Below are positions 29,535 to 40,102 of a stretch of DNA of 64,000 nucleotides, piece by piece (within the stretch, counting starts at the first letter, position 1; every line of letters starts with the position of its first letter). Location of the stretch: NCBI RefSeq assembly GCF_000444995.1, contig NC_022041.1:1586001-1650000 (forward strand), in the 5' to 3' direction. Made by a program: the position numbers and the translations under genes. Source of the DNA: Paracoccus aminophilus JCM 7686 (GTDB lineage Bacteria; Pseudomonadota; Alphaproteobacteria; Rhodobacterales; Rhodobacteraceae). Under the pieces are notes generated by a model, which saw only the letters and a list, made by a program, of their open reading frames with translations, ran no database searches and was not told the DNA's origin.

Positions 29535-30524
29535 ATGAAGAAGCTTCTGATTGGCGCGACCCTCTCGGCAGTCTTTGCCGGGAGCGCCTGGGCCGCCGAT
29601 GATCTGACGCTACAGCTCAAATGGGTGACCCAGGCCCAGTTCGCGGGCTATTATGTCGCCAAGGACAAGGGCTTTTACGAGGCCGAGAACCTTGATGTCA
29701 CGATCAAGCCGGGCGGGCCGGATATCGCTCCGGTGCAGGTGCTGGCCGGGGGCGGTGCCGATGTCGCGGTCGAATGGATGCCCGCCGCCCTTGCTGCGCG
29801 TGAAAAGGGCCTGCCCATCGTCAATATCGCCCAGCCTTTCAAGAAATCGGGAATGATGCTGACCTGTCTGAAGGAAAGCGGCATCAAAGACCCCAAGACC
29901 GACTTCAAGGGCAAGACGCTCGGCGTCTGGTTCTCGGGCAATGAATATCCGTTCCTCAGCTGGATGAGCCATCTTGGCCTCAAGACCGATGGCGGGGCCG
30001 ATGGCGTCACCGTGTTGAAACAGGGCTTCAACGTCGATCCTTTGCTGCAAAAGCAGGCCGCTTGTATCTCGACCATGACCTATAACGAATATGGTCAGGT
30101 GCTTGATGCCGGGATCAAGCCCGAGGATCTGGTGACCTTCAAATATGATGACCAAGGCGTCGCCACGCTGGAAGACGGGCTCTATGTCCTCGAGGACAAG
30201 CTCAAGGATCCGGCGATGGAGGATAAGCTCGCTCGCTTCGTACGCGCCTCGATGAAGGGCTGGAACTATGTGAAAGAGCATCCCGACGAGGCCGCGCAGA
30301 TCGTCATCGACAATGACGAAACCGGCGCGCAGACGCTGGCGCACCAGCAATATATGGCGACCGAAGTCGCCAAGCTGCTGGATCCGGGCAGCGGCGAGCT
30401 GGATGAGGCTGATTACAAGCGCACGGTCGAGACCCTGCTTGCGGGCGGCTCGGATCCGGTGATCTCGAAAGAGCCCGTCGGCGCCTTCACCCATGCGGTG
30501 ACCGATCTCGCCGAGAAGAAATAA
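29535..30524 (+). CDS. ABC transporter substrate-binding protein, NMT1/THI5-like
   Basis: 329 aa. Signal peptide MKKLLIGATLSAVFAGSAWA with likely cleavage before ADDL. The mature N-terminus LTLQLKWVTQAQFAGYYVAK is typical of NMT1/THI5 pyrimidine-precursor or riboflavin-type binding proteins. GGAGAGCAAGG precedes the ATG. With the RutR-type control region upstream, it most likely captures a pyrimidine or its breakdown product; formylaminopyrimidine (thiamine salvage) is the main alternative, though no TPP riboswitch is seen. Confidence 0.88.
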   Translation: MKKLLIGATLSAVFAGSAWAADDLTLQLKWVTQAQFAGYYVAKDKGFYEAENLDVTIKPGGPDIAPVQVLAGGGADVAVEWMPAALAAREKGLPIVNIAQPFKKSGMMLTCLKESGIKDPKTDFKGKTLGVWFSGNEYPFLSWMSHLGLKTDGGADGVTVLKQGFNVDPLLQKQAACISTMTYNEYGQVLDAGIKPEDLVTFKYDDQGVATLEDGLYVLEDKLKDPAMEDKLARFVRASMKGWNYVKEHPDEAAQIVIDNDETGAQTLAHQQYMATEVAKLLDPGSGELDEADYKRTVETLLAGGSDPVISKEPVGAFTHAVTDLAEKK

Positions 30525-30547
30525 GCGCCGCCAAGAAAGCCGCGTAA

Positions 30548-30577
30548 CCGAGAGCCGCGTGACCTTGCAGCTCTCGG
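30548..30577 (+). terminator. Hairpin after the pyrimidine importer genes
   Basis: CCGAGAGC (30548-30555) and GCTCTCGG (30570-30577), an 8-bp stem with a 14-nt loop, 24 nt after the binding-protein stop. No T-run. Confidence 0.4.
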
Positions 30578-30624
30578 CCTCTGCCCCGCTTGCAGGCCCG
30601 CGCGGTTCGGCATAACCGGGCGGG

Positions 30625-31233
30625 ATGAGCGATACCCCGACCCCACCCCGCCACAGTTTCATCGAAGATGCCCAAGGGCTGGCTTATGGCAGCTTCATGG
30701 CGGCGGTCGGCGTGTTGATCCTGACCCATCTTGGCTTTGTCACCGGCCAGACGGCGGGCCTTGCCGTGATGATTTCCTACTCGACCGGCTGGAGCTTCGC
30801 CCCGGTCTTTTTCGCGGTGAACCTGCCCTTTTATTGGCTGGGCTATCGCCGCTTCGGGCTGCGCTTCACCGTCAAGAGCTTCATCGCCGTGGCGCTTCTG
30901 TCCGTGCTCGTCGCGACGCTGCCCAGCCAGATCAGCTTTGCCCATCTCGATCCGCTGATCGGCGCGCTCCTGTTCGGGTTCCTGACCGGATCGGCGCTGC
31001 TGGCGCTCTTCCGGCACGGCGCCTCGCTTGGCGGGATCGGGATTGTCGGGCTCTATCTGCAGGACAAGACCGGCTTTCGCGCGGGCTGGACGCAGCTGAT
31101 CTTTGACGCCTTCCTCTTTGCCTGGGCCTTCGCGATCCGCGACTGGCAAAGCGTCGCCTGGTCCTTCCTTGGCGCTTTGGTGGTCAATCTCGTCATCGCG
31201 ATCAACCACCGCCGCGATCGCTACGTCGTTTAG
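30625..31233 (+). CDS. YitT-family membrane protein
   Basis: 202 aa, about five membrane helices, with family-type segments FVTGQTAGLAVMISYSTGWS and GASLGGIGIVGLY. YitT (DUF161) proteins have no proven function. It lacks the C-terminal DUF2179 domain found in longer Firmicutes members. Its stop overlaps the stop of the convergent ArsC-family gene by 4 nt. Confidence 0.82.
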   Translation: MSDTPTPPRHSFIEDAQGLAYGSFMAAVGVLILTHLGFVTGQTAGLAVMISYSTGWSFAPVFFAVNLPFYWLGYRRFGLRFTVKSFIAVALLSVLVATLPSQISFAHLDPLIGALLFGFLTGSALLALFRHGASLGGIGIVGLYLQDKTGFRAGWTQLIFDAFLFAWAFAIRDWQSVAWSFLGALVVNLVIAINHRRDRYVV

Positions 31234-31574
31234 GCCGCAACCCCAAGCGCACGCTTCACATTCGCGGTCCAGCCAAGGAAATGCTGGCCCTCGGCGGCAA
31301 TCGCCGGGCGTTTGATGAGCGAGGGCTTCGCTTCGAGCATCTCGACCGGGGTCTTGGCGCGCTCGTCTTCCTTCATGCCGCGCCAGGTCAGGCTCGCACG
31401 GTTCACCAGCTTCTCGCCGAAATCGCCATAAAGCCCCGCCCATTCGGCGGCCGACAGCGGCGCGGTCTTCACATCACGGAAGGTGATGGTCCAACCCGCC
31501 GCCTCAAGCTCTGCCCGCGCCTTGACGCAGGTCGAGCAATGGTCGAGGCCCCACATATTCAGCTCTTTCGACAT
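31230..31574 (-). CDS. ArsC-family (YffB/Spx-like) reductase-fold protein
   Basis: 114 aa thioredoxin-fold protein. A CSTC motif (residues 13-16, in LDHCSTCVKAR) sits where ArsC has its catalytic Cys, and the KPSLIKRPAI segment near residue 84 is the usual ArsC/Spx loop. YffB-like members of unknown substrate are the closest class; true arsenate reduction is not supported by any ars neighbour. Confidence 0.82.
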   Translation of the reverse strand: MSKELNMWGLDHCSTCVKARAELEAAGWTITFRDVKTAPLSAAEWAGLYGDFGEKLVNRASLTWRGMKEDERAKTPVEMLEAKPSLIKRPAIAAEGQHFLGWTANVKRALGVAA

Positions 31575-31632
31575 ATCCGCTCCTTCGCAAAATCATGCCA
31601 GACTTGTGCCAAGGCGCGCGCGCGAAGTCGAG

Positions 31633-32943
31633 TCAATGCGTCCCGCCGCTTGCGTCGTCGTCATGGATGCGCGCCTTGATGCGGCGGATGCTGAACCAGA
31701 CCGCGAGGATGACCAGAGGGGTCAGCGCCGCGATCAGCACCGCCTTTTCGATATGCAGCTCTTCGGCGAAGGGATAGAGCCCATAGCTCAAAAGCCCGAC
31801 CGCGTAATAGCTGATCGCAAAGACCGAAAGCCCCTCGACCGTGTGCTGAAGCCGCAGCTGCAGATCGGCGCGCCGGTCCATCCGCCGCATGACCTCCTGA
31901 TTTTGCGCCGAGCGTTCGACATCGACCCGGGTGCGCAGCAACTCGCCCGCGCGCTCGGTCCGGTCGAGCATGGCTTGCAGCCGCTCCTCGGCCGATTTCG
32001 CGGTGCGCATCGCCGGGTGATAGCGCCGCGCCATGAACTCGGTCAGCATCTGCCGCCCCATGAAGCGGCTTTCGCGCAGAACCCGGACACGATCCTCGAC
32101 AATCGCCTGATAGGCGGCGGTGGCGCCGAAGCGGAAAGAATGATCAGCCGCCGCCGCCTCAAGCTTCGAGGCGACTTGCAGGAGCTCTTGCAGCGTGGTT
32201 TCCGCCGATTGCCCGTCGCTGGCCATGCCCTGCACGATCGCGTTGAGCTTGGGATCGAGCGCATTCAGCTCGGCCGTAAGCTCGCGCGCCCGGCCAAGGC
32301 CCAGCATCGACATGGCGCGATAGGTTTCGAGCTCCAGCAGTCGCTGAACGATGCGGCCGACGCGACCCGCGCCGATCTCGGGGCGCACAAAGATCGCGAA
32401 ACGCATGAAGCCCGCCGGATCAATCCGGAAATCCCCCGCGACAATCGCGGATTCGTCGAGCACCCAGACCGTGGCCAGACTGTCGCGCGCAAACCATTGG
32501 TTGAGCTTCGGCAGGATCTGCTCGGGCGCTTCGGGCAAAGTATCGACCTGGATCATCACCGCCGTCAGCCGCTTGCCGGGCGCGGCGCGCTGCCAATCCT
32601 CCGGGAAGACCTCGGCGGCAGCGGGATCGAAGGGGCGCTGCGGCAGGCCCGAGGCGAAGGCCGCATAGGTCACGAATTCGGTATGGCTTTCCCAGCGCAG
32701 CTCATAGCGGCCAAGCTGCGCCGCGTAATGGCCCGCCGAAGTATCGGGCGCGGGCGCGCCGTGGCGGTGGCAGAGATCGGCGAGATGCGCGGTGTCCTCG
32801 CTCCGGTCACGGTTCGCGGCATGGCCCGGCTGTTTGAAGGCCAGAAAGACCGCCGTACAGGGCGCCACCAGCCGCGGCGAGGGCCGGGCATGCAGCTCAT
32901 TGACAAGCGAATAGCGGAGCGGGTGTTCGTCAGCGGGTTCCAT
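31633..32943 (-). CDS. DUF3422 family membrane protein
   Basis: 436 aa. The N-terminus HPLRYSLVNELHARPSPRLVAP is characteristic of DUF3422. A long helical, partly coiled-coil middle (about residues 200-370) leads to two C-terminal membrane helices (about 375-395 and 403-422), leaving a short basic tail. Function unknown; widespread in alpha- and gammaproteobacteria. Confidence 0.85.
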   Translation of the reverse strand: MEPADEHPLRYSLVNELHARPSPRLVAPCTAVFLAFKQPGHAANRDRSEDTAHLADLCHRHGAPAPDTSAGHYAAQLGRYELRWESHTEFVTYAAFASGLPQRPFDPAAAEVFPEDWQRAAPGKRLTAVMIQVDTLPEAPEQILPKLNQWFARDSLATVWVLDESAIVAGDFRIDPAGFMRFAIFVRPEIGAGRVGRIVQRLLELETYRAMSMLGLGRARELTAELNALDPKLNAIVQGMASDGQSAETTLQELLQVASKLEAAAADHSFRFGATAAYQAIVEDRVRVLRESRFMGRQMLTEFMARRYHPAMRTAKSAEERLQAMLDRTERAGELLRTRVDVERSAQNQEVMRRMDRRADLQLRLQHTVEGLSVFAISYYAVGLLSYGLYPFAEELHIEKAVLIAALTPLVILAVWFSIRRIKARIHDDDASGGTH

Positions 32944-33107
32944 AACCCGAGGTTATGCCCAGCTTTTCGCGCGGTGAAAGCGAAATCGGCAGGCCTGCTC
33001 TGCGATTTCCCGCCCGTGCGCCGGATGCATCAGGCATTCGTGACCGCACCGCGATTGCACCTTGGGCGCGCACAAGGCAAATTGGCCAAAAGATGGACGG
33101 TGAACAG

Positions 33108-33620
33108 ATGGCATTGACCCGCAGAACCCTTCTGGCCGGCGCCGCGCTGGCGGCTTTGAGCGCTTGCACGGGCCCGAGCAAATTCAAAAGCTACGATGGC
33201 CCGCCTGTCACGCAAATCGTCGTGCGCAAGGGCGAGCGCAAGATGTATCTGCTGTCAGGCAATCGCGCGATCAAGGTCTATGACATCGGGCTTGGCACGG
33301 TGCCCATCGGTCACAAGCAGTTCGAGGGCGACGGCAAGACGCCCGAGGGGCTTTATTACATCGACCGGCGCAATCCAAACAGCCGCTATCACCTCTCGCT
33401 CGGGGTCTCTTACCCGAATGCGGCGGATGCGGCGGCAGCGGCGGCGATTGGCCAGACCGCGGGCAGCGATATTTTCATCCATGGTCAGGGGCCCGAGGGA
33501 CAGGTGCTCTCGAAGCAGAGGCGCGATTGGACCGTGGGCTGCATCGCGGTGACCGACAAGGAGGTCGAGGATATTTACTCGATGGTTCCCGATGGCGTGC
33601 CGATCATGATCACGCCCTGA
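33108..33620 (+). CDS. L,D-transpeptidase family lipoprotein (YkuD domain)
   Basis: 170 aa. Tat-like basic start ALTRRTLL, hydrophobic stretch and lipobox LSAC, so probably a lipoprotein. The YkuD domain holds the catalytic set: His in IFIHGQG and Cys in WTVGCIAVTDKEV near the C-terminus. It should form or remodel 3-3 peptidoglycan cross-links, or attach an outer-membrane protein to the wall. The start could also be the ATG at 33093, five codons earlier. Ends at a strong shared terminator. Confidence 0.85.
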   Translation: MALTRRTLLAGAALAALSACTGPSKFKSYDGPPVTQIVVRKGERKMYLLSGNRAIKVYDIGLGTVPIGHKQFEGDGKTPEGLYYIDRRNPNSRYHLSLGVSYPNAADAAAAAAIGQTAGSDIFIHGQGPEGQVLSKQRRDWTVGCIAVTDKEVEDIYSMVPDGVPIMITP

Positions 33621-33650
33621 GCCTCGGTCTCAACAAGAGGCGTCCATGCA

Positions 33651-33676
33651 AAAGGCCCCGCATCTGCGGGGCCTTT
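33651..33676. terminator. Bidirectional Rho-independent terminator
   Basis: AAAGGCCCCGC (33651-33661), loop ATCT, GCGGGGCCTTT (33666-33676). An 11-bp GC stem flanked by A and T runs serves both the L,D-transpeptidase gene (+) and pntB (-). Confidence 0.9.
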
Positions 33677-33700
33677 CTGATTTTCCGAAGCCTCGGCCGA

Positions 33701-35233
33701 TCAGTCGATCATCGGCAGAAGTGCGTCGAGCGACTTCTTGGCATCGCCATAGAACATCCGGGTGTTCTCTTTGTAGAAGAGCGGGTTTTCGATGCCCGAA
33801 TAGCCGGTGCCCTGACCGCGTTTCGACACGAAGACCTGCTTGGCTTTCCAGACTTCCAGCACCGGCATGCCGGCGATGGGCGAGTTCGGATCTTCCTGAG
33901 CCGCCGGGTTCACGATGTCGTTCGAGCCGATGACGATGACCACGTCGGTCGAGGGGAAGTCCTCGTTGATCTCGTCCATTTCCAGAACGATGTCATAGGG
34001 AACCTTCGCCTCGGCGAGCAGCACGTTCATATGGCCCGGCAGACGACCCGCGACCGGGTGGATCGCAAAGCGGACCTTCTTGCCGCGCGCGCGCAGCTTG
34101 CGGGTCAGCTCGCTGACCGACTGCTGCGCCTGCGCAACCGCCATGCCATAGCCCGGAACAATGATGACCTCATCGGCATCATTGAGCGCCGCCGCCACGC
34201 CTTCGGCGTCAATCGCGACCTGCTCGCCCTCGATCTCCATCGCGGGACCGGTGGTGCCGCCGAAGCCGCCCAGGATCACGCTGATGAAGGAGCGGTTCAT
34301 CGCCTTACACATGATATAGCTCAGGATCGCACCCGACGAGCCGACGAGCGCACCGGTGACGATCAGCAGGTCGTTGCCAAGCGAGAAGCCGATGGCCGCC
34401 GCCGCCCAACCCGAATAGCTGTTCAGCATCGAGACCACGACCGGCATGTCGGCGCCGCCGATGCCCATGATCAGGTGGTAGCCGATGAAGAACGCCAGAA
34501 GCGTCATGATCCCAAGCGCCCAGAACGAGCCGGTCTTGAGATAGACGATGAGCAGGATCACCGAGAGGATCGCCGCGCCGGCGTTCAGCATGTGGCCGCC
34601 AGGCAGCTTCTTCGCCGCGCCATCGACCTTGCCCGCAAGCTTGCCGAAAGCGATGACCGAGCCGGTGAAGGTCACGGCACCGATGAAGACGCCAAGGAAG
34701 GTCTCGACCATGAGAATCGAGATCTCGGCCGAGGATTTCGTCAGAAGCGTCTGCACGAAGCCCGAGGACATCCGGTGCTCAAGTGCTGCCGCCGCTGTCT
34801 GATCGCCGCCCATGATCGCGCCCATGACCGCATCGGGATTGTTGGCCAGACCCAAGAGATAGGAGAGCTCGATATGGGTGTTGAAGCCGATGAAGACAGC
34901 CGCCAGACCGACGAAGCTGTGCAGCGCAGCGACAAGCTGGGGCATCTCGGTCATCTGGACGCGTTGCGCCAGAACGACCCCGATCCCTGCCCCGATGATC
35001 AGCATAAGCGCGATCACCCAATAGGCGCCGACGCCCGGCGTGAAGATCGCCGCAACCACCGCCAGCGCCATGCCGGCAATGCCATACCACACCGCGCGTT
35101 TCGCGCTTTCCTGTCCCGACAGACCGCCAAGGCAGAGAATGAACAGCACCGCCGCGACGATATAGGCCGCAATCACGATGCCGGGGATGCCGTGGCCTGC
35201 GCCTTTGGCACCCAGTTGGATCAATTCGTTCAT
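33701..35233 (-). CDS. pntB: NAD(P) transhydrogenase subunit beta
   Basis: 510 aa. About nine membrane helices (domain II) in the first 280 residues, then the NADP-binding domain III (about 330-510) with [12 protein letters not shown] and [15 protein letters not shown]. With PntA it couples proton entry to hydride transfer from NADH to NADP+, supplying NADPH. It lies 19 nt downstream of pntA. Confidence 0.96.
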   Translation of the reverse strand: MNELIQLGAKGAGHGIPGIVIAAYIVAAVLFILCLGGLSGQESAKRAVWYGIAGMALAVVAAIFTPGVGAYWVIALMLIIGAGIGVVLAQRVQMTEMPQLVAALHSFVGLAAVFIGFNTHIELSYLLGLANNPDAVMGAIMGGDQTAAAALEHRMSSGFVQTLLTKSSAEISILMVETFLGVFIGAVTFTGSVIAFGKLAGKVDGAAKKLPGGHMLNAGAAILSVILLIVYLKTGSFWALGIMTLLAFFIGYHLIMGIGGADMPVVVSMLNSYSGWAAAAIGFSLGNDLLIVTGALVGSSGAILSYIMCKAMNRSFISVILGGFGGTTGPAMEIEGEQVAIDAEGVAAALNDADEVIIVPGYGMAVAQAQQSVSELTRKLRARGKKVRFAIHPVAGRLPGHMNVLLAEAKVPYDIVLEMDEINEDFPSTDVVIVIGSNDIVNPAAQEDPNSPIAGMPVLEVWKAKQVFVSKRGQGTGYSGIENPLFYKENTRMFYGDAKKSLDALLPMID

Positions 35234-35252
35234 CTGTTACTTTCCCCCGCCG

Positions 35253-36827
35253 TCACGACTTCTGGAACATCGCCAACATGCGGCGCGTCACCAGGAAGCC
35301 CCCCACGATGTTGATGCTGGCAATCAGCACCGAGATCCCGGCCAGCAGGATGACGATCCACGAGCCCGAGCCGATCTGGGCGATCGCGCCCAGGATGATG
35401 ATGCCCGAGACCGCATTGGTCACAGCCATCAGCGGCGTGTGCAGCGAATGCGAGACGTTCCAGATCACCTGGAAGCCCACGAAACAGGCCAGCATGAAGA
35501 CCACGAAATGGCTCATGAAGCTGACCGGAGCGACATAGCCGACCAGCAGCATCAGGATCGCGCCGACGCCGAGAAGCGTGATCTGCGATTTGGTCTGAGC
35601 CTTGAAGGTGGCGACTTCCTTGGCGCGTTTTTCCTCGGGCGTCAGCTCTTTGGCTTTTTCCTTCGGCTTTTGCGCGGCAATTGCGGCCACTTTCGGCGGC
35701 GGCGGCGGCCAGGTCACATCGCCATCATGGGCGACGGTCGAGCCGCGGATGACATCGTCTTCCATGTTCTGGACGATGACGCCGTCTTTGCCCGGGGTCA
35801 GATCCGAGAGCATGTGGCGGATGTTGTTGCCATAAAGCTCGGAGGCCTGAGCGCCCATGCGCGAGGGGAAATCGGTATAGCCGATGATGACGACGCCGTT
35901 TTCGGTGGTGAATTTCTCACCGGGAACCGTCAGCTCGCAGTTGCCGCCGCGCTCGGCGGCCAGATCGACGATGACCGAGCCGCGTTTCATGGCTTCGACC
36001 ATGTCGCGCGTCCACAGGATCGGCGCATCGCGGTTCGGGATCAGCGCGGTCGAGATCACGATGTCCATTTCGGGCGCGAGCTCGCGGAACTTCTTGAGCT
36101 GGGCCTCGCGGAATTCGGGGCTCGAAGGGGCGGCATAGCCGCCGGTGGCCGCGCCATCGGTCTGGGTCTCGGCGAAATCGAGATAGACGAATTCAGCGCC
36201 CATCGATTCGATCTGCTCGGCCACTTCGGGACGCACGTCAAAGGCATAGACCTGCGCGCCAAGCGAGGTCGCAGCGCCAATCGCAGCAAGACCGGCAACG
36301 CCTGCCCCGATGATCAGCACCTTGGCCGGGGGCACCTTGCCCGCCGCCGTCACCTGACCGGTGAAGAAGCGGCCGAAATTATTCGCCGCCTCGATCACCG
36401 CGCGATAGCCCGCGATATTGGCCATGGACGACAGAGCATCCATTTTCTGCGCGCGCGAGATCCGCGGCACCATATCCATCGCGATCGCGGTGATGCCCTG
36501 TTGACGCGCCGTTTCGAGAAGCTCGGGATTGGCGGCTGGCAGGAAATACGAGATCAGCGTCTGACCGCGCCGCATCTCATGGATCTCGTCCTCGCTCGGC
36601 GGACGCACCTTGACGACGATATCCGTATCCCGGATCAGCTCAGCCGCGCTCGGCTCGACCGTGATCCCGGCTGCGCGATAAGCGTCATCCGTAAAGCCTG
36701 CGCGCGCCCCCGCACCGGTTTCGACGAAGACCTCATGTCCGAGTTTCTTCAGATGGCCAGCCGAGGAAGGCGTGATCGCGACCCGCGTCTCGCCATCCTG
36801 AAGCTCCTTTAACGCTCCGATTTTCAT
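35253..36827 (-). CDS. pntA: NAD(P) transhydrogenase subunit alpha
   Basis: 524 aa, full-length E. coli-type PntA: domain I (NAD-binding; [22 protein letters not shown] at about residues 172-193) fused to four C-terminal membrane helices. Rhodospirillum splits these into two proteins; here they are joined through a Lys/Glu/Pro-rich linker (about 375-410). The ATG at 36827 ([13 protein letters not shown]) is preferred over the GTG at 36839 because GGGGGG then serves as the SD. Upstream, 36840-37011 is an AT-richer intergenic region with the 10-bp palindrome TTTGCGCAAA (36980-36989), a possible operator. Confidence 0.96.
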   Translation of the reverse strand: MKIGALKELQDGETRVAITPSSAGHLKKLGHEVFVETGAGARAGFTDDAYRAAGITVEPSAAELIRDTDIVVKVRPPSEDEIHEMRRGQTLISYFLPAANPELLETARQQGITAIAMDMVPRISRAQKMDALSSMANIAGYRAVIEAANNFGRFFTGQVTAAGKVPPAKVLIIGAGVAGLAAIGAATSLGAQVYAFDVRPEVAEQIESMGAEFVYLDFAETQTDGAATGGYAAPSSPEFREAQLKKFRELAPEMDIVISTALIPNRDAPILWTRDMVEAMKRGSVIVDLAAERGGNCELTVPGEKFTTENGVVIIGYTDFPSRMGAQASELYGNNIRHMLSDLTPGKDGVIVQNMEDDVIRGSTVAHDGDVTWPPPPPKVAAIAAQKPKEKAKELTPEEKRAKEVATFKAQTKSQITLLGVGAILMLLVGYVAPVSFMSHFVVFMLACFVGFQVIWNVSHSLHTPLMAVTNAVSGIIILGAIAQIGSGSWIVILLAGISVLIASINIVGGFLVTRRMLAMFQKS

Positions 36828-37011
36828 CGTGCCCCCCACTTAGAAAAGTCGAGGCAAGTTCTAGCATCGCTCCGTTAGCGTTCACAAGGCCGCGAGCCAT
36901 GTCGCAGCGCAATAAAATTACCCATTTCGGCGGAAAACCTCTCGCTATTTAGTCGCAATCGGTAAGCGCAAGCCACAATTTTGCGCAAATTGCGCCAGCA
37001 TTTCGCGCCGT

Positions 37012-37458
37012 CTACAGCCAACGCCTGACCCGCGCGCGGTAGCTGTCATACAGCGGACCGAAGCGGGCAGCGGCGGTTTCCTCCTCCTTCCGGATGAAGG
37101 CACGATCAAGGATCACACCCAAAATCGGCACCATCAGCAGACCCGCAGCACAGTCGAGCGCCAGCATGAGGCTGGCCAGAACCAGAAGGTCGCCTAGATA
37201 GATCGGGTTGCGCGAAAAGGCGAAGGGCCCGCGCGTCACCAGATGGTCGGGCGTCTGATCGGGCATGAAAGTGGTGCCAGCGCGGCGCATCGTGCCCGCC
37301 GCCCAAACCATCAACGCGGCCCCTGCCCCGAAGAGCAGAAAGCCCAGAACGCGCAGGATCGGCGGCAAGCTGAGCGGCAGGAGCTGGCCAAGCCCGATTC
37401 CCGCCGCGACACAAACCGCCAGCCAGACCTGCGGCAATCTGAGCACCCGGGCGATCAC
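37012..37458 (-). CDS. Isoprenylcysteine carboxyl methyltransferase-like (ICMT/PEMT-type) membrane protein
   Basis: 148 aa, about four membrane helices. The SAM-binding family block is [20 protein letters not shown] (about residues 68-87), followed by [24 protein letters not shown] at the end. Bacterial members have unknown substrates. The ATGA overlap with glcB indicates co-translation, though no metabolic link is obvious. Confidence 0.85.
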   Translation of the reverse strand: MIARVLRLPQVWLAVCVAAGIGLGQLLPLSLPPILRVLGFLLFGAGAALMVWAAGTMRRAGTTFMPDQTPDHLVTRGPFAFSRNPIYLGDLLVLASLMLALDCAAGLLMVPILGVILDRAFIRKEEETAAARFGPLYDSYRARVRRWL

Positions 37459-39596
37459 GCGCCCGCCTGCTCGGCCTTGGCCTGACGCCGCCGGGCGTGC
37501 AGCACCGGCTCGGTATAGCCCGAGGGCTGGACCCGGCCGAGAAAGATCAGGTCACAAGCGGCCTGAAAAGCGACCCCGTCAAAACCCGGCGCCATCGGCC
37601 GGTAAAGCGGATCGTCGGCGTTCTGGCGATCCACGACCACGGCCATCTTGCGCAGACCGTTCATCACCTGACCCTCGCTGATCACGCCATGGAGCAGCCA
37701 GTTGGCCAAAGCCTGACTGGAAATGCGCAAGGTCGCACGGTCTTCCATCAGGCCGATGTCGTGGATATCGGGCACTTTCGAGCAACCGATGCCCTGATCG
37801 ACCCAGCGCACGACATAGCCGAGAATTCCCTGACAATTGTTCTCGATCTCGGCCTGAATCTCGGCCTCGCTGTAGTTGCGCCCCTTGGCCAGCGGCACGG
37901 TCAGCAGGTCGTCGAGCCCCTCGGGGCGCGGATTGGCCTTGATCTCGGCCTGACGCGCAAAGACATCGACCTCATGGTAATGGGTCGCATGAAGCGTCGC
38001 GGCGGTCGGGCTCGGCACCCAGGCGGTGTTCGCGCCCGCTTGCGGATGAGCGATCTTTTCGCGCAGCATATCGGCCATGTGATCGGGCACCGCCCACATA
38101 CCCTTGCCGATCTGGGCCTTGCCCGACAAGCCGCAGGCCAGACCGATATCGACATTGCGGTTCTCGTAAGAGGTGATCCAGGGTTTGCCCTTCATCTCGC
38201 CCTTGGCGAGCATGGCCCCGGCCTCGATCGAGGTGTGATATTCATCGCCCGTGCGATCAAGGAAGCCCGTGTTGATGAAGGCCACCCGGTCCTTGGCGGC
38301 GCGGATGCATTCCTTGAGATTGGCCGAGGTCCGGCGCTCTTCATCCATGATGCCAAGCTTCACGGTATTCTTGGGCAGGCCAAGCATTTCCTCGACCCGG
38401 TCGAAGATCTCGACGGCGAAGGCCACTTCGGCAGGCCCGTGCATCTTGGGCTTCACGACATAGATCGAGCCCTGGGCCGAGTTCCGTGCCCCCTCGCGCG
38501 TCAGATCGCGCATGGCGCAAAGCGTGGTGACGGCGGCATCGAGAATACCCTCGAAGACCTCATTGCCTTCGCGGTCAAGGACGGCGGGCGTGGTCATCAG
38601 ATGGCCGACATTGCGCACCAGCATCAGCGCGCGGCCCTTGAAGCTGATCGGGCTGCCATCGGGCGCGGTCGCGTCGATGTCTTGGGCGAGACGGCGGGTG
38701 ATGGTGCGCTCGCCCTTCTGGACGCGCTCTTCCAGCGTGCCCTCCATCAGGCCAAGCCAGTTGGCATAGGCCTGCGTCTTGTCCTCGCCATCGACGGCGG
38801 CCACGCTGTCCTCGCAATCCATGATCGCCGAGATCGCGGATTCGATCACCAGATCAGAAATCCCGGCCCGATCCTGCGCGCCCACCGGCGTCGAGGCGTC
38901 AAAGCGGATGCGGATCAAGAGGTTGTTGTTGCGCAGGAAAACATCAGACGGGGCCGCGAGATCGCCGATCGAGGCTGCAAATTTCGCGGGATCGGCCAAA
39001 GCGGGCACCAGCGCGCCGTCCTTGACCGAAATCTGCGTGACATCGGCCCAGCTCCCGCTGGCGAGCGGCGCGGCCTTGTCGAGAAAAGCTCGGCCCCAAG
39101 CGATGACGCGCGCGCCCCGCGCGGCATCATAGCCCTTTTCCAGCGGCAGATCGCCAAGCGCATCGGTGCCGTAAAGCGCGTCATAAAGGCTGCCCCAGCG
39201 CGCATTGGCGGCATTGAGCGCATAGCGCGCATTGGCGATCGGCACGACCAGCTGCGGCCCGGCGATTGTGGCGAATTCGGGATCGGTGTTGGCGGTCTCG
39301 ATCGCGAAATCGGCGCCGATGGGCTGAAGATAACCGATCTCGGTCAGGAACGCGCGATAGGCTGCGGGATCGGGCTCTTGCCCGATGTGGTGCAGATGCC
39401 ATTCGTCGATCGAGGCCTGCATCCGCTCGCGCTGCTCAAGCAAAGCCCGGTTTTTCGGCCCAAGGTCATGGAGCAATGCCGACAGGCCCTCCCAAAAGGC
39501 GCGCGGGTCCACACCGCTGCCCGGAAGCGCCTTTTCATTGAGGAAATCGGCAAGAAGGGAGTCGACCCGCAGTCCGGCTTTCTCCACGCGACCCAT
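37455..39596 (-). CDS. glcB: Malate synthase G
   Basis: 713 aa, the expected size for the monomeric G isoform (about 723 aa). Condenses glyoxylate and acetyl-CoA to malate. Motifs include [14 protein letters not shown], the [13 protein letters not shown] stretch and a late [16 protein letters not shown] block. The ATG at 39596 ([15 protein letters not shown]) has AAAGGA 9 nt upstream. No glycolate oxidase genes or isocitrate lyase are adjacent. It is one of three glyoxylate-consuming functions in this window. Confidence 0.96.
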   Translation of the reverse strand: MGRVEKAGLRVDSLLADFLNEKALPGSGVDPRAFWEGLSALLHDLGPKNRALLEQRERMQASIDEWHLHHIGQEPDPAAYRAFLTEIGYLQPIGADFAIETANTDPEFATIAGPQLVVPIANARYALNAANARWGSLYDALYGTDALGDLPLEKGYDAARGARVIAWGRAFLDKAAPLASGSWADVTQISVKDGALVPALADPAKFAASIGDLAAPSDVFLRNNNLLIRIRFDASTPVGAQDRAGISDLVIESAISAIMDCEDSVAAVDGEDKTQAYANWLGLMEGTLEERVQKGERTITRRLAQDIDATAPDGSPISFKGRALMLVRNVGHLMTTPAVLDREGNEVFEGILDAAVTTLCAMRDLTREGARNSAQGSIYVVKPKMHGPAEVAFAVEIFDRVEEMLGLPKNTVKLGIMDEERRTSANLKECIRAAKDRVAFINTGFLDRTGDEYHTSIEAGAMLAKGEMKGKPWITSYENRNVDIGLACGLSGKAQIGKGMWAVPDHMADMLREKIAHPQAGANTAWVPSPTAATLHATHYHEVDVFARQAEIKANPRPEGLDDLLTVPLAKGRNYSEAEIQAEIENNCQGILGYVVRWVDQGIGCSKVPDIHDIGLMEDRATLRISSQALANWLLHGVISEGQVMNGLRKMAVVVDRQNADDPLYRPMAPGFDGVAFQAACDLIFLGRVQPSGYTEPVLHARRRQAKAEQAGA

Positions 39597-39672
39597 GACA
39601 TATCCTTTCCAAAGACAAATCTGGCGCCTAGTAAGCCAAGCCACGTCCGGTTGCAATGATCAGCGTGGACGA

Positions 39673-39682
39673 TGGTATACAA
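39673..39682. promoter_or_regulatory. Candidate GntR-type operator upstream of glcB
   Basis: TGGTATACAA, an imperfect palindrome around GTATAC, 77 bp upstream of the glcB start. It resembles sites of FadR-subfamily GntR regulators, the family that includes GlcC. A single site, by eye only. Confidence 0.3.
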
Positions 39683-39748
39683 AACGCGGCGACACCTCGC
39701 CCTCACGCCGGGAGTGGACCGGGATGCGAGCGGGATCGCCGCCTGGCC

Positions 39749-40102
39749 TTAGTTTGCGGCGGGCGCGCTGGTTGCCGGGGCTGCGGGCGTATCACCGCCG
39801 GTCGGGGCGGGCGTTGCCGGAGCCGCAGGCGTCGGGGCCACCGACGGGCTGGCCGATGGCGTGGCGCTGGAGGGCGTGGCGCTGGAGGGTGCCGGGCTGG
39901 TGACGACAGGCGGTTCGAGCGTGGTCGGCGCCACCACATCCTGCCGCATGAAATATTGCAGCACGAAATAGGCGACGGCCAGCGCCAGCAAAATGCCGAC
40001 GATCAGGGGCAAGGGCGAAGAGCGCCGCTCGACCGGCTCGACATAGACCTCGGTCACCTTCGGCGGCACCTCGATCGGGCGGTTGGCATCGGGATCGGAC
40101 AT
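39749..40102 (-). CDS. Small single-pass membrane protein with Pro/Ala/Ser/Thr-rich tail
   Basis: 117 aa, not recognised. Charged cytoplasmic N-terminus (about 30 residues, MSDPDANRPIEVPPKV), one membrane helix (about 32-52: LIVGILLALAVAYFVLQYFM), then a low-complexity periplasmic tail of Ala, Pro, Ser and Thr. GGAGAG precedes the ATG. The tail contains a recent 15-bp tandem duplication. Confidence 0.7.
   Translation of the reverse strand: MSDPDANRPIEVPPKVTEVYVEPVERRSSPLPLIVGILLALAVAYFVLQYFMRQDVVAPTTLEPPVVTSPAPSSATPSSATPSASPSVAPTPAAPATPAPTGGDTPAAPATSAPAAN
39858..39887. repeat. Two 15-bp tandem repeats inside the small membrane protein gene
   Basis: GGCGTGGCGCTGGAG occurs twice in a row, encoding two TPSSA units in the low-complexity tail. 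In-frame, so length variation would not disrupt the gene. Confidence 0.8.

Noticed and set aside
33527..35314. 595-codon plus-strand frame opposite pntB
   Set aside because: Shadow of pntB; rich in Asp/His/Arg with no recognisable domain.
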